Below are positions 56,438 through 64,000 of a DNA stretch of 64,000 bases, piece by piece. Source of the DNA: Nocardia inohanensis NBRC 100128 (GTDB lineage Bacteria > Actinomycetota > Actinomycetes > Mycobacteriales > Mycobacteriaceae); assembly GCF_001612945.1 (NCBI RefSeq), contig NZ_BDBK01000018.1, positions 1 to 64,000 of the forward strand, in the 5' to 3' direction. A program made the position numbers and the translations under genes. Below the pieces are notes generated by a model. The model was not told the DNA's origin. It saw nothing but the letters and a program-made list of their open reading frames with translations, and searched no databases. Position 1 is the stretch's first letter. Each line of letters begins with the position of its first letter.

Positions 56438-57382
56438 ATGAAGATCATCGTGGCCGGCGCGACCGGAACCATCGGCAGACCGCTGGTGACGGCGCTGCGG
56501 CAGCGCGGGCACCGGGTGTACGCGCTCACTCGGGGCGGGCGCGGCGCGGAGGTGGCGCGTTTCCTGGGTGCGACGCCGTTGATCGCCAATGTGCTCGATG
56601 CCAAGAGCCTCACCCGCGCCACCGAACGGCTGACCGCCGACGCGGTGATCCACCAGCTCACCGGATACCGCAATTCCCCGCCCACCCACTATCACAGCCC
56701 GGGATTGCTGCGCACCAACACCTTACGAGAGATCGGCAGCAAGCATCTGGTGGAGCTCGCCGAAAGGGTCGGCGCCACCCGCTATCTCACCCAATCGATC
56801 GTGCTCGGTTACGGAATGCGCGACCACGGCGCGGAACTCGTCACCGAACAGGCCGGATTCGCGCGCCTGCAAGGCGATCACAACGACGAATTCCTGGCCG
56901 CCCTGCACGAAGCCGAGGCGCATGCCTGGCGGGCGCGCGGCCTGGACGGAATCGCGCTGCGCTACGGGCTGATCTACGGCCCCGGCGCCTCGGATCTACT
57001 GGTGCGCGCCATGAAGCTGCGCCTGGTACCGGTGGCCGCGCGCGGTGTGGGACAGATGAGCTTCGTGCACATCGACGACGTGGTCGGCGCGACGGTCGCG
57101 GCCCTGGAACACGGCCGCGGCGGGCAGAGCTACAACATCGTCGACGACGAACCGGTCAGCTGGAAGGTCATGTTCGACGCCATGGCCGCCGCGGTGGGGG
57201 CGCGCCGCCCGCTGCGGGTTCCGGGCCGCGCGCTGCGGATGAGTTCGCCGCTGGCCGCGGCGCAGATGCTCGATCTGTCGATTCGCGTCTCGAACGCCAA
57301 GGCCAAGACCGAGCTCGGCTGGAAGCCCGCGCTGCCCACCTATCGGGAGGGGACGGCGACGCTCGCCACCGCGGTGCGCTGA
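56438..57382 (+). CDS. NAD(P)-dependent epimerase/dehydratase (extended SDR)
   Basis: A 314-residue Rossmann protein: KIIVAGATGTIGRPLVTALR is the cofactor loop. The usual Tyr-x-x-x-Lys is replaced around QSIVLGYGMRDHG, so it is an atypical SDR. ALRYGLIYGPG and SFVHIDDVVGATVAALEHG are standard family blocks. The C-terminal SNAKAKTELGWKP is typical of sugar-nucleotide or flavonoid-type reductases. Substrate unknown. It is followed by an arylamine N-acetyltransferase gene 64 nt downstream. Confidence 0.85.
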   Translation: MKIIVAGATGTIGRPLVTALRQRGHRVYALTRGGRGAEVARFLGATPLIANVLDAKSLTRATERLTADAVIHQLTGYRNSPPTHYHSPGLLRTNTLREIGSKHLVELAERVGATRYLTQSIVLGYGMRDHGAELVTEQAGFARLQGDHNDEFLAALHEAEAHAWRARGLDGIALRYGLIYGPGASDLLVRAMKLRLVPVAARGVGQMSFVHIDDVVGATVAALEHGRGGQSYNIVDDEPVSWKVMFDAMAAAVGARRPLRVPGRALRMSSPLAAAQMLDLSIRVSNAKAKTELGWKPALPTYREGTATLATAVR

Positions 57383-57446
57383 ACCGGGAACAGCCGCGGC
57401 TCGCCTACCGTTGGCCCGGTAAACGAGGCTCGGCAGAGAGGCAGCC

Positions 57447-58322
57447 ATGACGACTCCGGTGGACCCGTCCTATCGATGGGACGGCGGCGACTTGGACCTG
57501 GACGGCTACCTGTCCCGGATCGGTTTCACCGGTGCGCGCACCCCGACCCTGGCCACCCTGCGGGAGCTGGTCTACACGCACACCACCACCATCCCGTTCG
57601 AGAACCTCGAGATCATCCTCGGCCGCGGTGTTCCCCTGGACGTGGAGTCCTTGCAGGACAAGCTGATCCGGCGGCGGCGCGGCGGCTACTGCTACGAGAA
57701 CGTCGGCCTCTTCGCCGCCGCTCTGGAGCGCCTCGGCTTCGAGTTCACCGGTTTGTCCGGCCGCGTCACCATGGGCGCGCCCGGCCTGCGCCCGCCCACC
57801 CACGCCCTGCTGCGCGTCACGCCCGCCGATGACGATCGCGCCTGGCTCTGCGATGTCGGCTTCGGTTCCGGTCCGCTCGAACCGGTCGAGCTGAACGGCG
57901 AGCGCGGCGAATTCGCCCTGGGCGCTTGGCGTTTCCGCCTGGAGCGCGGGACCGGCGCGCTCGGCAGCGAGCTGTGGACCCTGTACCAGTCGGGTGCGGA
58001 CGGCTGGCTGGACCGCTACACCCTCACCATGAACCCGCAGTACCGGATCGACTACGCGGTCGGCAATCACTTCGTATCCACCTCGCCGCGTTCGCCGTTC
58101 ACCATGCGGCCGTTCGTGCAGCGCTTCGGACCCGAGGTCCATCACCAACTCGACGGCACCACTTGGACAATCGGCTATCCGGACAAACAGGGCGAAACAC
58201 GCGAATTGGAGGCGATCGAACTCCCCGAACTCCTTTCCGAGGTCTTCGACATCGATCTCGACGACGCCGATGCGGCCGTGCTGGCCCGCGGCGACTGGCC
58301 CGCGGCGGCGCGTCCGGAGTGA
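57447..58322 (+). CDS. nat: arylamine N-acetyltransferase
   Basis: A 291-residue enzyme transferring acetyl groups from acetyl-CoA to arylamines or hydrazines. The Cys-His-Asp triad reads C82 in RRGGYCYENV, H119 in PPTHALLRV and D136 in WLCDVGFGSG. The N-terminus has the usual TLRELVYTHTTTIPFENLEI segment. Length is normal for bacterial NAT. In mycobacteria the enzyme acetylates isoniazid and has been linked to sterol-derived propionyl-CoA; no sterol genes are seen here. Confidence 0.95.
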   Translation: MTTPVDPSYRWDGGDLDLDGYLSRIGFTGARTPTLATLRELVYTHTTTIPFENLEIILGRGVPLDVESLQDKLIRRRRGGYCYENVGLFAAALERLGFEFTGLSGRVTMGAPGLRPPTHALLRVTPADDDRAWLCDVGFGSGPLEPVELNGERGEFALGAWRFRLERGTGALGSELWTLYQSGADGWLDRYTLTMNPQYRIDYAVGNHFVSTSPRSPFTMRPFVQRFGPEVHHQLDGTTWTIGYPDKQGETRELEAIELPELLSEVFDIDLDDADAAVLARGDWPAAARPE

Positions 58323-58431
58323 ACATGCGCCCGCGCGCGGCTTCGTGCGCCGGTGCGCGTTCGCAAACTCGCACCGCCCGGACCAGCGGATACGGGTGAT
58401 CTGTCACGCCGAGGTCACGTGAATGCGATCC

Positions 58432-58464
58432 AGATCTCACCGAGATCTCGCTCATATCTCACGC
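58432..58464 (+). promoter_or_regulatory. three 11-bp direct repeats upstream of the Ser/Thr kinase gene
   Basis: AGATCTCACCG (58432), AGATCTCGCTC (58443) and ATATCTCACGC (58454) stand in exact 11-nt register, a pattern typical of OmpR/PhoP-type regulators. A -10-like TACACT (58493-58498) follows, placing the repeats around -40 to -72. Confidence 0.5.
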
Positions 58465-58565
58465 TGACGTCGGCGGGACGCGCTGCGCCCGCTACACTCG
58501 TGCGGGGAAACACGCGGGCAACCGCCTCGTCACAGTCGTCTCGAAAAGAACTTCGGAGTAGTGCC

Positions 58566-60173
58566 ATCGAAACCGGCCAAGTGATCGCAGGGCATTACCG
58601 CCTGGTCGAACGGATTGGTAGCGGCGGCACAGGTGTCGTCTGGCGTGCCGTCGACGAACGGCTGGAACGCTCGGTCGCGGTCAAGCAGATCATTACCCAG
58701 CCGAGCCTGTCGCAAGCCGATAAGGACATCGTGCGGCAGCGCGCCGCGCGGGAAGCCCGCAACGCGGCCCGCTTCCAGCATCCCAATGCCATCGTGGTGT
58801 TCGACATCACCGAGCACGAGGGCGACCCGTGCCTGGTCATGGAGTACCTGCCGTCGCAGAGCCTGGCGGTGGTGCTGTCCGCGCAGGGCACGCTGCCGCT
58901 GCCGCAGGTGGCGCGCATCGGTGAGGCGGTCGCCTCGGCGCTGATCGCCGCGCACCGGGCGGGCATCGTGCACCGCGATGTGAAGCCGGGCAATATCCTG
59001 CTCGGCGACAACGGAGCGGTGAAGATCACCGACTTCGGCATCGCCAAATCCAAGGGTGACGTCACCCTGACCGCCACCGGGCTGATCTCCGGTACCGCCG
59101 CCTACCTCGCCCCCGAGGTCGCACGCGGCGCCGAACCGAGCCCGGCGGCGGACGTATTCGCCCTGGGCGCAACGCTTTTCCACTCGCTGGAGGGCGAACC
59201 GCCCTACGGAACCAACCCCAATCCGCTGGCACTGCTCTACGCCGCGGCCAACGGCCAGATCAGCGAACCGCGCAATGCCGGACCGCTCAGTGATCTGCTG
59301 CTCAGCCTGCTCAGCTTCGAACCCGAGGACCGCCCGAGCATGCTCGAGGTCCGCGACATCATGGCCGAGTTCGCCGAGGTCGGTCCCGACGCCGATGCCA
59401 CCCGGGTGTTGCAGGCGCGCCGCAATGGCGCGGTCGCGGCCCCGCGCCGGCAGGAACCGCCGGCCCCGCGCCCGGCTCCGCAGCGTCAGGTCACCCGGCA
59501 GATGGAACGCCGCCCGTCGGCCAATGCCGATATCCCGACCGGCGCCATGAGCCAGGCCCAGTTGCTGGAGACCCCGCCGCCGCGTCCCGCCGCACCGGGT
59601 GGCCCGCCCACCCACAGCGGTTTCGCGCCGCACGACGAAGAGCCGCGCTCCAAGCGAAAGCTGGTGTGGGCGGCCGTGGTCGCGGCGGTCGTGGTCGCCG
59701 GTGGCGTGGTGTTCGGGATCCTGAGCTCCTCGGGTTCGGATACGCCGAACACCCAAGGCGCCGGGAGCAGCGGTTCCAGCGCCTCCTCGGCTACCACCAC
59801 CGGTAAGGGCACGGCGGGTCTCGGACAGACCAAGAGCGCCTCGCAGGTGTCGGTGCTGTCGGCGGCCGATGTCATCGAGCGCTTCTACGACGGGCTGGTC
59901 TACCAGAGCTTCGACGACGCGTGGAGCCGGCTGACGCCCGCGGCGCAGAAGGCGTACGGCAGCCAGCAGGCGTTCCAGCAGTATTGGACGCAGAACCGGG
60001 TCACTCGCTACTCGAGCATCAGCGGTGCGCGCGGCAATGACAGCAACAATGCCGACGGTTCGGTCGACATCGCGCTGGGCAGCCTCACCGCCGGCGGGCA
60101 GAACAAGTCGCTGAACCTGCGCGTCATCGACTCGGGTGGCGGCAACCTGCTCATCGACAGCGAAACCCGCTAG
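58566..60173 (+). CDS. membrane Ser/Thr protein kinase (PknB-like kinase domain)
   Basis: A kinase of about 535 residues. The kinase domain starts at once (GQVIAGHYRLVERIGSGGTG) with the ATP lysine at about residue 40 (VAVKQI), the catalytic loop GIVHRDVKPGNILL, and DFG in KITDFGIAKSK. The APE-type segment is AAYLAPEVARG. A Pro/Arg-rich linker leads to one helix (VWAAVVAAVVVAGGVVFGIL) and an extracytoplasmic NTF2-like domain; no PASTA repeats. GGAG at 58555 is 7 nt before an ATC at 58566, which fits homologues starting here. The next canonical start is GTG at 58581, and an upstream GTG would extend through the promoter. Confidence 0.9.
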   Translation: METGQVIAGHYRLVERIGSGGTGVVWRAVDERLERSVAVKQIITQPSLSQADKDIVRQRAAREARNAARFQHPNAIVVFDITEHEGDPCLVMEYLPSQSLAVVLSAQGTLPLPQVARIGEAVASALIAAHRAGIVHRDVKPGNILLGDNGAVKITDFGIAKSKGDVTLTATGLISGTAAYLAPEVARGAEPSPAADVFALGATLFHSLEGEPPYGTNPNPLALLYAAANGQISEPRNAGPLSDLLLSLLSFEPEDRPSMLEVRDIMAEFAEVGPDADATRVLQARRNGAVAAPRRQEPPAPRPAPQRQVTRQMERRPSANADIPTGAMSQAQLLETPPPRPAAPGGPPTHSGFAPHDEEPRSKRKLVWAAVVAAVVVAGGVVFGILSSSGSDTPNTQGAGSSGSSASSATTTGKGTAGLGQTKSASQVSVLSAADVIERFYDGLVYQSFDDAWSRLTPAAQKAYGSQQAFQQYWTQNRVTRYSSISGARGNDSNNADGSVDIALGSLTAGGQNKSLNLRVIDSGGGNLLIDSETR

Positions 60174-60188
60174 TTCGCAGCACTTCTC

Positions 60189-60222
60189 CTACGGCCGGGA
60201 TCCCACCAGATCCCGGCCGTAG
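60189..60222 (+). terminator. strong hairpin after the kinase gene
   Basis: A perfect 14-bp stem (CTACGGCCGGGATC with GATCCCGGCCGTAG) closes a 6-nt loop, starting 15 nt past the stop. No T-run follows, as is common for GC-rich actinobacterial terminators. Confidence 0.7.
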
Positions 60223-60285
60223 GTGTTCCCGGGTGGCTCGGGCACGGGGTATCGCCGAAGCCCTTGCGGTGATTAGGCTTTCGTC

Positions 60286-60891
60286 ATGGGTGTGCGCCAG
60301 ATGCTCGAAGACGAGCGCGGGGAACTGGTAGAGCTGCTGCGGTCGCTGACCGACGCCGAATGGGAGACGCAGTCGCTCTGCGCGGGCTGGCGGGTGCGGG
60401 ATGTGATCGGGCATTTGCAGACCGACACCGTTTCACTGCCGTCCTATGTGATGCTCGGGCTGCGCGCCGGACCGTCGGTGGATCGCGTGAACGAGGCCCT
60501 GGTGCGGCAGTTCCGGACGCTGCCCACCGGTGAACTGGTCGACCGGCTGGCCGAATCCAACGGCTGGTTCTCACGATTCCTGCCCGCGGTCGCGCTCTCC
60601 GATCTGTTCGTGCACCAGCAGGACATTCGCCGGCCCCTCGGCTACGAGCGAAAAGTACCGGCGGAACGCATGATTCAGGTGCTCGGCAGCCCGGACCCGT
60701 TCGCCTTCCCGCGTCGCTATCTCAAGGGCTTGCGCTGGGAAGCCTCGGATGTGGAGTGGGCCAAGGGCTCCGGGCCGCTGGTGCGCGGACCGGGCGAAGC
60801 GCTCGCCCTCGCGATGGTGGGGCGGCCGGTCGCGCTCGCGGACCTCGAAGGTGACGGCGTGCCCGAGCTGCGCCGCCGGATCGAAGCCTGA
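60286..60891 (+). CDS. mycothiol-dependent maleylpyruvate isomerase-like (DinB/MDMPI) protein
   Basis: A 201-residue protein of the MDMPI/DinB fold: SLTDAEWETQSLCAGWRVRD, then VIGHLQTDT with the first metal His, and LSDLFVHQQDIRRPLG with the second His and acidic ligand. Such metalloenzymes use mycothiol for isomerisation or transfer. The C-terminal DVEWAKGSGPLVRGPGEALA segment is typical. The substrate is unknown. It lies between the kinase terminator and a decayed regulator gene. Confidence 0.85.
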   Translation: MGVRQMLEDERGELVELLRSLTDAEWETQSLCAGWRVRDVIGHLQTDTVSLPSYVMLGLRAGPSVDRVNEALVRQFRTLPTGELVDRLAESNGWFSRFLPAVALSDLFVHQQDIRRPLGYERKVPAERMIQVLGSPDPFAFPRRYLKGLRWEASDVEWAKGSGPLVRGPGEALALAMVGRPVALADLEGDGVPELRRRIEA

Positions 60892-60903
60892 GGCACCCGC
60901 GGA

Positions 60904-61107
60904 TCAGCGCCGCACACTCTCCGCGGCCAGACCCGCGAGCAGGTGTAGCGCCGTGGCGCTGGGGAGTCCGGTTCCACCGTGTGCGCGATCAATCCCTGAT
61001 CCGGATCGTCGGGCAGCCGCAGGGTTTCGAAGCCGAGATCCAGGCGGCCCACCACCGGGTGCAGGCGAGCCCCGGCCGGGAGTACTCGTCGGGCGCGATC
61101 GACGACG
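60904..61107 (-). pseudogene. C-terminal remnant of an MmyB-like XRE regulator, frameshifted
   Basis: On the minus strand, VLPAGARLHPVVGRLDLGFE then TLRLPDDPDQGLIAHTVEPD match the C-terminal ligand-binding region of MmyB/XRE regulators. Near 60962 the frame breaks; after a one-base shift it continues PSATALHLLAGLAAESVRR to a stop at 60904. Only about 65 of some 280 residues remain and the helix-turn-helix part is gone. This is a decayed gene. Confidence 0.6.
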
Positions 61108-61163
61108 CCGACTCCATCGCGGCCATCCGGCACGCGGTGGATTCCGGTACTCTCGCCATTGTG

Positions 61164-61457
61164 ATGACGCGGATTCGATCGACGGCGCTGCTGGCAGGCG
61201 CGCTCGTCATCGCCGCGTGGGCCGTGCTGTATCTGGCGGCGGCCGAACCCAATTCGCTGATCGTGCTCGGTGCGGCGGCCCTGGTCGCCGTCACCGCCGC
61301 CATGCTCTCCGCGCAGCGGCTGCCGGTCAGCGTCACCGCCAATGCCGGTCCGCCGGAATCGGCTGGTCAGCGTCGCCGCGGCGCTTATCTGCGGCAGAGC
61401 AATCCCGACACTGCGGGGCGTCCGCGCCCACGTGCGCCGGGGGCCGTCCTCGCCTGA
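61164..61457 (+). CDS. small membrane protein upstream of yidC (DUF6412-like)
   Basis: A 97-residue protein with two hydrophobic segments (STALLAGALVIAAWAVLYLA and SLIVLGAAALVAVTAAMLSA) and a basic C-terminal tail (SAGQRRRGAYLRQSNPDT). As I recall, small DUF6412 proteins often precede YidC/Oxa1 paralogues in actinobacteria, and the order fits here: yidC starts 95 nt later. The ATG at 61164 lacks a clear ribosome site; a GTG one codon upstream is possible. Function unknown, perhaps a partner in membrane insertion. Confidence 0.62.
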   Translation: MTRIRSTALLAGALVIAAWAVLYLAAAEPNSLIVLGAAALVAVTAAMLSAQRLPVSVTANAGPPESAGQRRRGAYLRQSNPDTAGRPRPRAPGAVLA

Positions 61458-61552
61458 TCCCCGCCTGTCCGGGCCGGATCGGGTTTTCGCTGCCCCCAAT
61501 CCCTTTCGTCCACGCGCACCGCCGCATGGACGTCTCGCAGTGAGGTCCCTCG

Positions 61553-62410
61553 ATGCTCGATTTCATCTACTACCCCGTTTCCGGTGTGCTCTGGGTATGG
61601 CACACCGTCTTCGCCTCCGTGCTCGGCGCGGCCGGTGGCCCGGCCTGGGTGCTGGCCATCGTCTTCCTGGTCATCACCCTGCGCGCGCTGCTGCTACGCC
61701 CTTTCCTCGCGCAACTGCGCTGGCAGCGCGGGCTCACCCGCATGCAGCCTCAGATCGCCGAGATCAAACGCAAACACGCCGGTGACATGCAACGTCAAGG
61801 CGAGGAAATGCAGAAGCTCCAAAAGGAGCACGGCGTGAGCATGCTCGGTGGATTCCTGCCCATGGTCGCCCAGATCCTGGTCTTCCTCGGCCTCTTCCAT
61901 GTACTGAAGTCGTTCCAGAACCCCGACGTCGCCAATTACGTGTTCGGCACCGACCAGGTCCGGTCGTTCCTGAACGCCGACCTGTTCGGTGTTCCGCTCA
62001 CCGCCACGCTGACCAATGGCGCCGTCTCCACCGTCGCGGTCGCCGTCGTGGCCATTCCCCTGATGCTGCTGGCGGCCGTCGCCACCCACCTGACCGCCCG
62101 CTCGGCCATCGCCCGGCAACGCGAATCCGGCATCGAACCCACTCAGCAAACCGCCATCATGAACACCTTGTCACTCTGGGTCTTCCCCCTGGGCGCACTG
62201 CTGTCCGGCCTGATCTTCCCGATCGCGATCCTGCTCTACTTCCTCACCCAGAACGCCTGGACCTTCGCCCAGCAATTCGTGGTGCATCGCAACGAAACCC
62301 GCACCCCCGACCAGCCCGTCCCGGCCCCCGTGCAAACCGTCAAGTCGCTCCCGCCCCGCCCGGGTCAGCGTCCCGCGTCCCGTCCGCGCCGCGCGAAGCG
62401 GACCGCCTGA
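61553..62410 (+). CDS. yidC: YidC/Oxa1-family membrane protein insertase (paralogue)
   Basis: A 285-residue insertase with the five-helix YidC core and no large periplasmic domain: [18 protein letters not shown], the [20 protein letters not shown] segment with the groove Arg, a coiled-coil cytoplasmic hairpin ([20 protein letters not shown]) and [18 protein letters not shown]. The basic tail is Arg/Pro-rich. The ATG at 61553 has GAGG upstream. The main actinobacterial yidC lies near oriC with rnpA, so this is probably a second copy with a specialised client. Confidence 0.88.
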   Translation: MLDFIYYPVSGVLWVWHTVFASVLGAAGGPAWVLAIVFLVITLRALLLRPFLAQLRWQRGLTRMQPQIAEIKRKHAGDMQRQGEEMQKLQKEHGVSMLGGFLPMVAQILVFLGLFHVLKSFQNPDVANYVFGTDQVRSFLNADLFGVPLTATLTNGAVSTVAVAVVAIPLMLLAAVATHLTARSAIARQRESGIEPTQQTAIMNTLSLWVFPLGALLSGLIFPIAILLYFLTQNAWTFAQQFVVHRNETRTPDQPVPAPVQTVKSLPPRPGQRPASRPRRAKRTA

Positions 62411-62467
62411 CCCCGGTCTGGCCGATAAGCGCTGGCAACGACCGGATAGTCTGGTAGCTGGTCGTGA

Positions 62468-64000
<1,533 letters not shown>

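Overview
The window is a 64-kb, very GC-rich stretch (strong G/C bias at third codon positions, many GTG starts) from a mycolic-acid actinobacterium, most likely Nocardia or a close relative. An MspA-family porin, a mycothiol-dependent-type enzyme, a deazaflavin-dependent nitroreductase homologue and BioQ and NrtR regulators all point to Mycobacteriales. From memory of the M. tuberculosis map, the order dnaE1 - nitroreductase - ilvA - treY/treX - bioA-bioF-bioD - bioB-bsaP-DUF2567 - nrtR - nadA-nadB-nadC - hisD-hisC follows the Rv1547-Rv1600 segment, with several insertions.

Layout. 1-10.1 kb (minus strand): an acetate/monocarboxylate module (acs, two sodium:solute symporters and their small membrane partners), a secreted TAP-like hydrolase, and a LytS/LytTR two-component pair. 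The pair is split by a 13E12-type HNH gene flanked by about 120-bp inverted repeats. 10.2-13.8 kb: dnaE. 13.8-22.6 kb: a predicted cell-envelope polysaccharide locus. It holds a secreted GH5-like glycosidase facing a minus-strand gene row: small membrane protein, MspA porin, BcsB-like protein, polytopic protein, BcsA-like GT2 and a GT39-like membrane protein. 22.7-31.3 kb: nitroreductase homologue, ilvA, an orphan response regulator, a DUF2235 hydrolase, and treX-treY without treZ.

31.4-45.3 kb: biotin synthesis (bioA, bioF, bioD, bioB, bsaP) with a BioQ repressor gene and three matching BioQ-type palindromes. Between these lie an OmpR-type two-component system, an SRPBCC protein, an alpha/beta hydrolase, and a BtuCDF-like corrinoid importer behind a cobalamin riboswitch. 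45.3-50.5 kb: NAD synthesis (nrtR, nadA, nadB, nadC), interrupted by an antisense cold-shock gene and by a damaged-looking small gene. 50.5-62.4 kb: an accessory block (TerB-like protein, winged-helix protein, secreted hydrolase, FtsX-type permease, epimerase, arylamine N-acetyltransferase, Ser/Thr kinase, MDMPI-type enzyme, regulator remnant, YidC paralogue). 62.5 kb to the end: hisD and the start of hisC.

The best candidate for an undescribed system is the 13.8-22.6 kb locus. Its content mirrors Gram-negative cellulose secretion (BcsA, BcsB, BcsC pore, BcsZ hydrolase), with an MspA-type mycomembrane porin where BcsC would be. No tRNA, rRNA or CRISPR array was seen. All calls come from reading the sequence; no database search was run.
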